Source: a virus
Strand: one strand, 5' to 3'
IMG/VR virus record: IMGVR_UViG_3300042691_019008
Location: 1-27,029 of that record
Length of the DNA stretch: 27,029 nt
Below are positions 15,055-24,131 of this stretch, in pieces. The notes under the pieces were generated by a model. The model was not told the origin of the DNA. It worked only from the letters and a program-made list of their open reading frames with translations, and did not search any database. A program made the translations under genes and the position numbers. Numbering within the stretch: position 1 is the stretch's first letter; every line of letters starts with the position of its first letter.

Positions 15055-16887
15055 ATGGCAGACAAGAAAATATCTTATGGTGTTAGGGATTTCCAAGGAA
15101 TTAGAAGTGAACTAATAAATTATGTTAAAACATATTATCCTGATTTAATCAATGATTTTAATGATGCGTCTATATTTTCTGTTTTTTTGGACTTAAATGC
15201 GGCAGTTGCTGATAATTTACATTATCATATTGATAGAAGTTTACAAGAAACAGTTTTACAATATGCACAACAAAAGTCATCTATATATAATATAGCAAAG
15301 ACTTATGGTTTAAAAATACCTGGGCAAAGACCTTCTGTAACATTATGTGATTTTTCAATAACTATTCCGGTGTATGGAGATAAGCCAGACATTAGATATG
15401 CAGGATTATTGCAGAGGGGGGCTCAAGTTATTGGGAATGGAGTAATATTCGAAACATTAAATGATATTGATTTTTCATCTGATTATGATACACAAGGTAA
15501 TAAGAATAGAACGGTAATACCAAATAGGTTAAATAATATTATTATAAATTATACCTTAACAAAAAGAGAACCAGTTATTAATGGTACAACAAAAGTATTC
15601 AAACGTGTTATAACACCTTCTGATGTAAAACCATTTTTTGAATTGTTTTTGCCTGATAAAAATGTTTTAGGTATAACGAGTGTTTTATTGAAAAATGGAC
15701 AGATTGGGACAATTCCACCTAACTCTGACTTTTTAAGTGAAACTGATAGATGGTATGAGGTTGATTCATTGGCAGAAGATAGAGTTTTTATAATTGACAG
15801 CACAAAAGATACAGGCAATGCAGGAATAAAGGTTGGCAAGTATATACAAACAGAAAATAGATTTATTAGCGAATATACGCCAGAAGGGTTTAAGAAGATT
15901 ACATTTGGTAGTGGAGTTAACACAGCAATGGAACAATTGAATAATTTCACATTAAATGGACAATCCCCAACTTTGGAGAATATATTGAACAATTTTTCAT
16001 TAGGTAGAACACTAAGACCAAATACTACATTATTTATCCAGTATAGAGTTGGAGGGGGGTTAAATACAAATTTAGGGCCAAACACATTAACACAAATAGG
16101 TATTAATAATTTTGTTATTAATGCTGGTAATTCTGCGCAAGAGGCAGCGGTTGTTAATTCACTTAGGGTAAATAATTTATTCCCAGCAATAGGTGGGGCA
16201 GGTTTACCTAGTGTTGAAGAGGTTAGAAACTTTGTATCTTATAATTTTGCAGCACAGAAAAGAGCGGTTACAATTAGGGATTATGAATCCATCATACGCA
16301 ATATGCCACCTGAATTTGGTGCGCCAGCAAAAGTTTCCATCCAGGAGAAAGACAACAAAATCGAGATACTATTGCTTTCATATGATATAAATGGTAAATT
16401 GATAAGTGATAATTCAAAATATTTGGCAGACAATATTGCTAATTATTTGTCTAATTATAGGATGTTAAATGATTACATTGTGGTTACATCTGCCAAAGTT
16501 ATTGACGTTAGTATTGACATTAGTGTTGTATTATCAGCAGGGTTTTCATCAAAAGATGTTATTAACAATATAATTACAGTTATAAATACTTATTTTTCAC
16601 CACAAAAAATGCAATTAGGTACAAATGTTAATTTGTCTGAATTAAAGAGCAGCATACAAACATTGAATGGTGTTGTTGCAATAAGTGAGATGATGGTTAA
16701 GAATGAGGTTAGTGGGGATTATTCTGGGGGTGAAACATCAATGGAATATTCTGATATTAATAATAAGATTATACGACCAGTTGACGATACAATATATGCA
16801 CAACCATCAGAAATATATCATATACGTTACCCAGAAAGAGATATTAGGGTTAAAGCTAAGTTGGCGACAGGTATGACAATTGGGTAA
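15055..16887 (+). CDS. 6: Baseplate wedge protein, gp6-like (baseplate J family)
   Basis: A 610-aa protein matching the gp6/baseplate-J family, which forms the inner ring of the baseplate by dimerising around the hub. The N-terminal region has the typical pattern of an Asp-rich start, LDLNAAVADNLHYHID (46-60), a helix ending in ETVLQYAQQKSS, and AKTYGLKIPG (81-90). The later part carries NFAAQKRAVTIRDYESIIR (about 393-411), the family motif before the C-terminal beta/alpha repeats. Length is near T4 gp6 (660 aa). It follows gp25 with a 1-nt gap, so the two are coupled, and precedes the giant gene at the place where T4 has gene 7. Confidence 0.92.
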   Translation: MADKKISYGVRDFQGIRSELINYVKTYYPDLINDFNDASIFSVFLDLNAAVADNLHYHIDRSLQETVLQYAQQKSSIYNIAKTYGLKIPGQRPSVTLCDFSITIPVYGDKPDIRYAGLLQRGAQVIGNGVIFETLNDIDFSSDYDTQGNKNRTVIPNRLNNIIINYTLTKREPVINGTTKVFKRVITPSDVKPFFELFLPDKNVLGITSVLLKNGQIGTIPPNSDFLSETDRWYEVDSLAEDRVFIIDSTKDTGNAGIKVGKYIQTENRFISEYTPEGFKKITFGSGVNTAMEQLNNFTLNGQSPTLENILNNFSLGRTLRPNTTLFIQYRVGGGLNTNLGPNTLTQIGINNFVINAGNSAQEAAVVNSLRVNNLFPAIGGAGLPSVEEVRNFVSYNFAAQKRAVTIRDYESIIRNMPPEFGAPAKVSIQEKDNKIEILLLSYDINGKLISDNSKYLADNIANYLSNYRMLNDYIVVTSAKVIDVSIDISVVLSAGFSSKDVINNIITVINTYFSPQKMQLGTNVNLSELKSSIQTLNGVVAISEMMVKNEVSGDYSGGETSMEYSDINNKIIRPVDDTIYAQPSEIYHIRYPERDIRVKAKLATGMTIG

Positions 16888-16916
16888 GTTATTTATTTTA
16901 AACCAAATATTGTTAT

Positions 16917-16924
16917 TATAAATA
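16917..16924 (+). promoter_or_regulatory. T4-type late promoter candidate TATAAATA (giant gene)
   Basis: Exact octamer match in the 74-bp gap between gene 6 and the 1572-aa gene, 37 nt before its ATG. Another intergenic exact match precedes gene 25. Chance matches are frequent in AT-rich DNA, so only the position, twice before structural genes, makes it credible. Confidence 0.4.
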
Positions 16925-16961
16925 ATGAACAATAAAATATTTATATAAACAAATGGTTTAA

Positions 16962-19900
16962 ATGGACAATTCTTTTAGAATAAAGACAGAAATAGGTAAA
17001 GACAAGGTAATAAACTTTGATTTAAAACAAGATTTTGAATTTTTAGAAATATTATCTTTTAAAGTTAGGCAATCAGATGTTTTCTCATTAAATTGTTCTG
17101 ACTACGGTGTTGTTACAGGTAGGGTGACAGCAAACACAGGGTTTGGATTACCAAATGCAAAGGTTTCAATTTTCATACCAATAAGTGATGAAGATGCCAA
17201 CAATGAGGTTATAAATGCAATATATCCATATAAAAATGTGAAAGACACAAATGAAGATGGATATAGGTATAATTTATTACCTTATGAAGAATCTTATTTT
17301 GGGCATGTCCCAACGGGCACTTTTCCTTCATTAAACGATGTATTGTTTAATACGGTGGCCATTGAAGTTTTTGACAAGTATTACAAATATACAGTCAAAA
17401 CAAATTCAAGTGGCGATTATATGATATTTGGTGTGCCTCTTGGAGGTCAAGTTGTCTTTATGGATCTTGACTTATCTGATATGGGTGAGTTCTCATTAAC
17501 GCCAGAGGATATTATAAGAATGGGTTTAGCCACAAGAGACCAATTGAAAGATGGTAAGTTTAAGGCATCTACTGACTTGCAGATATTACCACAAATTGTT
17601 TCATTAACAAAACCAGTTGACATTTCTCCATTGTGGGGTGATGAAGAAACTTGTAGCCCTGCTATAAATAGGGTTGATTTTGATTTAAGGGATGATGCAA
17701 ACATAGATATACAACCAACGGCTGTATTCATTGGATCCATAATATCAACAACAGATAAGTTAGCAACCAAAATAAATTGCAATATCCCAAACAAACAAGG
17801 TGAATTATGCAATTTGATTGCAAACACCGGACAAATTCTAGCAATTAGGCAGGCTTTGGAATTGGATAAGTTTGATAAACCTATCTTGGAGCAATATGAA
17901 ATAGAAGGTGGGGGGTATGTGATTGATGATAATGGCGCTTGGATTGTGGATATACCTATGAATTTGGATTATGTTATCACAGATGAAAATGGGGAGCAAG
18001 TCATAACAAATGATAAGACAAGGGGAATCCCTACTAAGGGGAAATATAGATTTAAGGTTAAGTGGGAGCAGTCAGATGAATTAAATAAGTCAACAAAAAG
18101 GGCAACATATTTATTGCCTAATATTAAGGAGTATGGGTGGAGGAATTTGAATCCAACAGAAGACCCAATTAATAACACAAGTAGCCCAACTATTATTGAA
18201 GAACTTAGGAGTTCATATTATTTTGGCCTTGATTGGGATGGCTATGCAAATCAAGATGATGCAATTAAATGTGAAGATACGTTCTACGAATTCAATTATA
18301 ATAGAGTTTATACTGTAAGTAATTTAATAAGCAACTATCCAATAAAAGGTATATCTGATGATATATGTGATGCTAGGGTTAATAAATTTCCAACAAATGA
18401 TGGTATTAAACATCCAACATTTCTTGGGTTTATTATAAATTATTTTAATTTTTTCATATCACTTATAACCACATCTATTTTATTACCATTGGTAGTTGTT
18501 ATTCATATATTTTCAGCTGTGGTAAATTTGATATTAGATATTTTTACTATTATTAGTAAGATATTAAAAGCTATATTAGAATTTTTTGGTTTTGATGTTA
18601 ATAAAGTTTTGGGTGTAACAAGGTTTAAAATAAAGACAATAAAACTACCAATATTATCATATCCATCATGTACATCGTGCGAATGTGATTCAGTTACTAT
18701 TCTTGATGAACCAGATTCTTTATTGGATAGTGGGTTTTTGACACCAGTTAGTAATCCTAATAATTATTATAGAAAATATTTGGATTCATTATTGTTGGTT
18801 GATGGGGGTTTAAATAAGTTTTTTAATCAGTATGGTTTTAATATATTTGGCACAATATATAATCCACAAACAGGTGATGGAAAAGAAGATAGGCAATATT
18901 TTGCACAAGCAGTTAGTCAAGCATTTGGTGGCAAGCTAACAATATTTGATAATATAAATGATTATAAAGAAACCATATCAGAGGAGTTTGAGTTTGTAAA
19001 CTCTAATAAGTTCTTCACTTACCAATTAACTTTAAATATACCTGAAAGAATTAACTTATTTAATACTAGGGGGCAATATTTCTCTTATGCAAATAGAATA
19101 AGGGTTACATTTGCAAACAATGAAAATCTTGGAAAATATCATTATGATAATACTTTAACTGTGTTAACTCCAAAATTCTATACAAGTGGAACATTATTAA
19201 GTTTTATTGATCCAAAAACAACTTTTGATGATAAAAATACAGAAGTCTTAAATGGTAAGAAAGGCATTGCTGGAACAACAGTTGGTGGAAGTAATTTCAA
19301 TATTACACTAAATTATGTAGATTCAGATAAATCAGATAAGTCTATAATTTACACAATACCAAAGTCAGATGATTTGGTTACAAACTATGTATATCCAATG
19401 GATATTGAATACTACCAAATAATTACAGCTATAACATACACAGAGTTTATAAAAATGTCCAATCCAAGTAGTTTTGCTAGGTCATTCCCAACAATATTAA
19501 ACGGTTTGGGTGATACAAGATATAGTAGAAGTAATAATTCAAATATTGAAGCAAACACAAACAAGAAAACTTTGGATTATTATGAGAATATTGATGAACA
19601 ATATGTTGTGATTATGCAAAGAGGGGTGGATCCATATTCCCCCCTATTTACAAACGAGTATAGTCTTGGTAGAATATTTGGGTTTCAAGATGAATTGGCC
19701 ATAAAGGTAGAGACACAAACTAGATTAAATATTCCAATACAAAAAATAACCAATGGACAAACAATACAAAACCACAATAACCAGAGTGAAATATTTTATC
19801 CATCTTATTTTTTTACGCCAGGAAGTGAATTTAAGTCAGTAACCTTCCAAAATGGAGGTTATTATTCTGGATTTGATATTAGCTACATAAATAATAATAT

Positions 19901-21680
19901 AGCTTCAAATCCTATATTAAGTGAGTTAAATGTGAGTACAAGCATAACCCCAAAATCTAGTGATAATATATTTGTTCAAAATGGTTCTTATTTGACATTT
20001 GATGATTTGGCTGGGGGTAGTTTCTTCTTTAATAACAAATCAAATAATGATGTTACAAAGAAAATGGATTATGTTTCACCATCTCTATATGGCAGTTTCC
20101 ATGTTGCGCCTTATGTTAGATTAACAGATAAGTTTAAAAATGTAATGAGGACTGATAGACTTCCTTCGTCAGACCAGTTGGATAGGCCTGATGATAATTG
20201 GAATTTTAATGTCCCTTTATTACAACAAAACTTAATTTTTGGGGCTTATATATTCTCACTTTCAAGTGGGGGTGACGTGGTTGTTGATTCTGTTGGAACG
20301 GATGATTCATTTGGGGACATTGACTTGTCTGGGCTTACCAATAGTGATTTAATATCTAGTTTTAATGAATGTTCAAAGATGGTTGATTTTGATTGTTATA
20401 AAGGCGAGGGGGATGATTTTGGTATAGATGATAAATGTGTTGATAAAGGTAGTGTTGATAATGGGTGTTATGTTCTATTAAGAAGAAAAATTCTTGATAT
20501 TGGTGTTGATATATCAAATATATTAGAATGGAATCTTAGAAATTCTGTAACAAGGTCTCTATGCGCTGGTATAATATCTGAATCTTTCTTGAATAACTGG
20601 ATTAATGGTGTATTATATGCACCAGCTTTAAAGACAAATTTTAAAATAGGTAAAAGAAATAGTGTTATTGAAGCAAGGTATTGTAAAGCAACTGCATATT
20701 TTGATAACAAAACAAATAATTTATATTATAGATCAGCACCTTATTATAACGGTTCTTTTATTTCATTTGCGCCTTATGGTGTAGTTGGAAGGCCAACAAC
20801 CATTATGGATTTAGGTAAAAAAACATTTAGATATATTAAACATATAACAGACATACAAGATTTTAGATACATAATGAATAAAATGTCAAATACTTCGTAT
20901 CAAGAAAATGATTCGCTAGTTAATTTTTATGTTGTGTCAAGATTAATTAGTTCAACTTTCTTAAATAGTTTGATTGGTTCAAATGTGATTGATAAGTTTT
21001 TTACAAGAGAGTATGGTAATTTGAAAATGGTTGATGGAGATTTGGCTCAATTATTTAGTATAAACTCACAATTAGGGGTTTTAGAGTTTACGGCAGAAAA
21101 CTATGATGAAATAAACCCAAAGCCTATTCAAATTTTTAAGGTGGACAAAGGTATAGGTACAAAGAATGTTATTGGTGTATTTTTTTCTTCCTCAACAGAG
21201 GATTTGCAAATTAGGGATTATTTAACACCAAGTAGAATAAATGTTAGAAATGATAATGATTTGTTGCAAAGAAAAATTCCTATACCTATTAAATCACAGA
21301 AAGTGCCAATGTATATATGGGGGAGAAAAGGTAAAGATGCTAATAAATATATTTTTGGTACTGATGAAAACCAGTGGGTAGATGATAATACAAAATTAAA
21401 AGTTACAAGTAGGCGTTACCAGGAATTAGATAGGCTTGAAAAAATTAATGCTGAAAATAATTATTTTGTTAATTCAAAAACACTAGCAGGTAATTTAGCT
21501 GATGATATTTATAGTCGTGGCTATATATATGCTGTAGATTCTCAAAATAATAACGAAATAACCTTATTTGATAGTTTTTCTAGTACGAAGTTTTTAGTTG
21601 GTTCACCTTATTATTTTTATTTTGGGTTAATAAAAGGGGGTTCGGCTATGAATTTATTTAAAAATAGGTATCCATCATGA
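16962..21680 (+). CDS. Giant baseplate-locus protein with hydrophobic segment, 1572 aa
   Basis: No family recognised with certainty; it holds the place of T4 gene 7 (wedge). Visible parts: an N-terminal region (about 45-175) with GVVTGRVTANTGFGLPNAKVSIF and later TNSSGDYMIFGVPLG, the pattern of a prealbumin/carboxypeptidase-regulatory-like beta sandwich; a very hydrophobic stretch at 487-543 long enough for two or more membrane helices; immediately after it Cys570, Cys573, Cys575 (CTSCEC); a second cysteine group at 1137, 1145, 1159, 1169; and long Asn/Tyr/Ser-rich beta-type regions. No signal peptide. The stop overlaps the next ATG as ATGA, so translation is coupled. A virion role is very likely from context; the membrane-like segment is unusual for a wedge protein. 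Confidence 0.75.
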   Translation: MDNSFRIKTEIGKDKVINFDLKQDFEFLEILSFKVRQSDVFSLNCSDYGVVTGRVTANTGFGLPNAKVSIFIPISDEDANNEVINAIYPYKNVKDTNEDGYRYNLLPYEESYFGHVPTGTFPSLNDVLFNTVAIEVFDKYYKYTVKTNSSGDYMIFGVPLGGQVVFMDLDLSDMGEFSLTPEDIIRMGLATRDQLKDGKFKASTDLQILPQIVSLTKPVDISPLWGDEETCSPAINRVDFDLRDDANIDIQPTAVFIGSIISTTDKLATKINCNIPNKQGELCNLIANTGQILAIRQALELDKFDKPILEQYEIEGGGYVIDDNGAWIVDIPMNLDYVITDENGEQVITNDKTRGIPTKGKYRFKVKWEQSDELNKSTKRATYLLPNIKEYGWRNLNPTEDPINNTSSPTIIEELRSSYYFGLDWDGYANQDDAIKCEDTFYEFNYNRVYTVSNLISNYPIKGISDDICDARVNKFPTNDGIKHPTFLGFIINYFNFFISLITTSILLPLVVVIHIFSAVVNLILDIFTIISKILKAILEFFGFDVNKVLGVTRFKIKTIKLPILSYPSCTSCECDSVTILDEPDSLLDSGFLTPVSNPNNYYRKYLDSLLLVDGGLNKFFNQYGFNIFGTIYNPQTGDGKEDRQYFAQAVSQAFGGKLTIFDNINDYKETISEEFEFVNSNKFFTYQLTLNIPERINLFNTRGQYFSYANRIRVTFANNENLGKYHYDNTLTVLTPKFYTSGTLLSFIDPKTTFDDKNTEVLNGKKGIAGTTVGGSNFNITLNYVDSDKSDKSIIYTIPKSDDLVTNYVYPMDIEYYQIITAITYTEFIKMSNPSSFARSFPTILNGLGDTRYSRSNNSNIEANTNKKTLDYYENIDEQYVVIMQRGVDPYSPLFTNEYSLGRIFGFQDELAIKVETQTRLNIPIQKITNGQTIQNHNNQSEIFYPSYFFTPGSEFKSVTFQNGGYYSGFDISYINNNIASNPILSELNVSTSITPKSSDNIFVQNGSYLTFDDLAGGSFFFNNKSNNDVTKKMDYVSPSLYGSFHVAPYVRLTDKFKNVMRTDRLPSSDQLDRPDDNWNFNVPLLQQNLIFGAYIFSLSSGGDVVVDSVGTDDSFGDIDLSGLTNSDLISSFNECSKMVDFDCYKGEGDDFGIDDKCVDKGSVDNGCYVLLRRKILDIGVDISNILEWNLRNSVTRSLCAGIISESFLNNWINGVLYAPALKTNFKIGKRNSVIEARYCKATAYFDNKTNNLYYRSAPYYNGSFISFAPYGVVGRPTTIMDLGKKTFRYIKHITDIQDFRYIMNKMSNTSYQENDSLVNFYVVSRLISSTFLNSLIGSNVIDKFFTREYGNLKMVDGDLAQLFSINSQLGVLEFTAENYDEINPKPIQIFKVDKGIGTKNVIGVFFSSSTEDLQIRDYLTPSRINVRNDNDLLQRKIPIPIKSQKVPMYIWGRKGKDANKYIFGTDENQWVDDNTKLKVTSRRYQELDRLEKINAENNYFVNSKTLAGNLADDIYSRGYIYAVDSQNNNEITLFDSFSSTKFLVGSPYYFYFGLIKGGSAMNLFKNRYPS

Positions 21681-23341
21681 GTAATTATAAAGTAGTTCCA
21701 AATAAGTTTAAATTCAAAGCAGCTGAAGAAACAGATAGTTTATTGAGCATAGAACTTTTTAGTGACAGGAAAGAACTTATTGAGTTTGATAAGAACACAA
21801 ATATTGATTTGGCCGATTTATCAATAAAAGAAAGAAATGAGTCATATAAGTATAGACCAACAGTAAAATTAAATTTTGTTTATAACAATGTTTATACTGG
21901 GACTACGAATTATGATAAGTACAAGGATACTTTATTTTTTGAGTACACTGATAATTTGAATATCACAAACAAATATGGATATTTAAATAGTTATGAGTTT
22001 GATTTCTTTAGACCCCCAATCAATGTGGAGTATGATATTTATAATAGTTCAATATCGTATAAATATAATTGGTCTTATTGCTATACATATCCTTTTGATG
22101 AGGTTGATATAGAATTGTCTATTGATTTATATGATAAAAATTTAAAATGGATGGCATCTAATGGAATTCCTTTTGTTTCTGAACATGTTAAGTTAGGTGG
22201 AAAAGATTATATAAGATTAAAATGTGGTGTTAAGCATGGTATTTTGTTGTCTGAATATGTTAGCATTATAGTAAATGGGAATGAGAATATTGTTAAAGTT
22301 GCATCATTGGGGGATGAAAAATATGGATCAGAGGAATATATCATAAACATAGATATTGTGGATATTTCAAAACCAATAATACCAAATGATTATATTGGGG
22401 CGTTAAAGAGGGTTATAAATCCAAATAATATAGCAGAAACAAAATCCTCTTATTATATTAGAAGGCATAAAGTTATTAAATCTGTTGACCAAATAACTGG
22501 GGTTAAATCTGGGTATGAAAAAAACATTTATGATTCCCCATATAGTCTTGTTTTTTATGAAAATGACATAAAGTTGGGTAGGAGGAATTCAAATACATCA
22601 TATAATTTCACTACGGATGATGATATTGATTTAAGCGGTTTAATTGATAACAAGAAGAGGCCAATAACTGAATTGTACTTTTCTGTTATACACAAGGGTA
22701 TGGCTGGGTTTTTTAATAACCCAAATAATAATACAGGTTTAAAGGAAGGTTGGGAATTTAATATAACAAAAGAGCCTAATGGCTGGTGGGATTTGCCATC
22801 ATCTAATACAAATATACCAACAACAAGTTATACAAAAAGTAATGCTGATAACTCTGCTAGTTTTGATTTTTATTATAATAATAATTATAAGGTTGGAGAT
22901 ATAATCAATGGGGATTTTTGTGAATGGAATATTTCTGAACAGAATGAAAGGGTTGTTTCAGAATATAATCATAAGATAAAACATAATCCTGAAATATTTA
23001 AAATTGGTAATCAAAAAAATGGGTATTATTATAAACCACATAATAAAATTGTAATAAAGGTTTTCTCTGATTATATAGAAAGGGGTACAACAAAAGATGT
23101 TGACAATATACCAAACTATGCTGTGTTTTTAAAACAAACAAACGAGTTTATTTGGCGTGATTTGTATGATGTTGGTTACTTTGATGAGAAAACAAGGGGG
23201 GTTAATTACCCATTTACAAATAATGCGCATTATCCTTTTGGTTATTTTATATTTAGATTAACACATGAAGGATATTCATATGAAAATAAAATTAGTGGAA
23301 GTACAGAAAATCAAAAACCAATAATAGATGAGTGTGAATAA
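21677..23341 (+). CDS. Structural-type protein, 554 aa, unknown
   Basis: Function unknown. The product is rich in Asn, Tyr, Asp and Ser with alternating hydrophobic residues, as in beta-rich virion proteins, and lacks signal peptide and membrane segments. Recognisable local wording includes FDFFRPPINVEYDIYN (about 115-130), a SSYYIRRHKVIKS segment near residue 258 and GDFCEWN near 413. None maps to a family I can name. Its ATG overlaps the stop of the giant gene by 4 nt (ATGA), and its end overlaps the next gene by 14 nt, so it is translated as part of one coupled series. By position it could be a wedge component (T4 gp8 follows gp7) or a fibre-attachment protein. Confidence 0.65.
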   Translation: MSNYKVVPNKFKFKAAEETDSLLSIELFSDRKELIEFDKNTNIDLADLSIKERNESYKYRPTVKLNFVYNNVYTGTTNYDKYKDTLFFEYTDNLNITNKYGYLNSYEFDFFRPPINVEYDIYNSSISYKYNWSYCYTYPFDEVDIELSIDLYDKNLKWMASNGIPFVSEHVKLGGKDYIRLKCGVKHGILLSEYVSIIVNGNENIVKVASLGDEKYGSEEYIINIDIVDISKPIIPNDYIGALKRVINPNNIAETKSSYYIRRHKVIKSVDQITGVKSGYEKNIYDSPYSLVFYENDIKLGRRNSNTSYNFTTDDDIDLSGLIDNKKRPITELYFSVIHKGMAGFFNNPNNNTGLKEGWEFNITKEPNGWWDLPSSNTNIPTTSYTKSNADNSASFDFYYNNNYKVGDIINGDFCEWNISEQNERVVSEYNHKIKHNPEIFKIGNQKNGYYYKPHNKIVIKVFSDYIERGTTKDVDNIPNYAVFLKQTNEFIWRDLYDVGYFDEKTRGVNYPFTNNAHYPFGYFIFRLTHEGYSYENKISGSTENQKPIIDECE

Positions 23342-24131
23342 GTATAAAATAATAAAACCAAATATTGATGATTTATCAATAAATTTGCCTGTGCAGATGA
23401 ATTGGGATTATTTGGGGCAACAAGATAGTATTGATTCTTATGAAGATAGTGTTGTTGATAAAATTACACAAAACAAAATTGATTATGAATTAACTAGGTT
23501 TTCGCCCAAAAAATGTCAACCAGAAATGAATGTTCCACCAGAGAAGTGTTTCCAGTTGAATTTTGAGTTTTTTTTATTTAAAGATAAGGATGGTGATAAG
23601 ATTATTGATGATACGCAATGGATTTCTAGTTTTTTAAATGGTGATTTTTTAGAAAAAGATATTGTCTTTAATACAGATAAATTTAAGAACTCTTTTTTTA
23701 AATTAGATTTTTATGATTCACCAATATCAAAAGAACAAAAAATTTATTTAACATCAATATTTCCTCTTGAGAATGGTAATAAGAGTATTGGAGGATTAAA
23801 AACCCCAACTTACACACTAGATTATAATAGTAATAGCGAGAATTATTTTATTTACTGGTTAAAGGATAAAAACTATCTAAACATAGATACTTTCTATGTT
23901 TCAGCAACATATTTCAATAGTTCAGATGGATCCTTTACAAGGATGGCAAATTTGTGCCAGGGTAAATTACAAACCGACAAATATAATTTGAATTCTATTT
24001 TTGATTTTTATTATAAATTAGAATTAAATTATGATGAAAAAAATTATGAATATTTTGATATGAAGATTGAAAATTTAGTTGTGGGTTTAGCAAACAACCC
24101 AATAAAATGGTATGAATATGTTTCAGTATAA
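23328..24131 (+). CDS. Structural-type protein, 267 aa, unknown
   Basis: Unrecognised. It is acidic, Asn/Asp/Tyr/Phe-rich and beta-strand-like, with cysteines at about 63, 74 and 209. A region reading FFLFKDKDGDKIIDD has the look of an Asp-rich calcium-type loop (DKDGDK), which might bind a metal ion in a tail protein, but this is only a short motif. The start overlaps the previous gene by 14 nt, and the stop TAA shares its last base with the next ATG. Together with its neighbours it forms a tightly packed set of virion-type genes downstream of the baseplate wedge. Confidence 0.65.
   Translation: MSVNKYKIIKPNIDDLSINLPVQMNWDYLGQQDSIDSYEDSVVDKITQNKIDYELTRFSPKKCQPEMNVPPEKCFQLNFEFFLFKDKDGDKIIDDTQWISSFLNGDFLEKDIVFNTDKFKNSFFKLDFYDSPISKEQKIYLTSIFPLENGNKSIGGLKTPTYTLDYNSNSENYFIYWLKDKNYLNIDTFYVSATYFNSSDGSFTRMANLCQGKLQTDKYNLNSIFDFYYKLELNYDEKNYEYFDMKIENLVVGLANNPIKWYEYVSV

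Noticed and set aside
15549-16085. Antisense 178-codon ORF inside gene 6
   Set aside because: Gene 6 has clear family motifs over this stretch; the antisense frame shows no recognisable protein pattern.
16925-16961. Two mini-ORFs (7 and 2 codons) just before the 1572-aa gene
   Set aside because: Very short and in AT-rich DNA; chance ATG/TAA pairs are expected and no leader-peptide pattern is seen.
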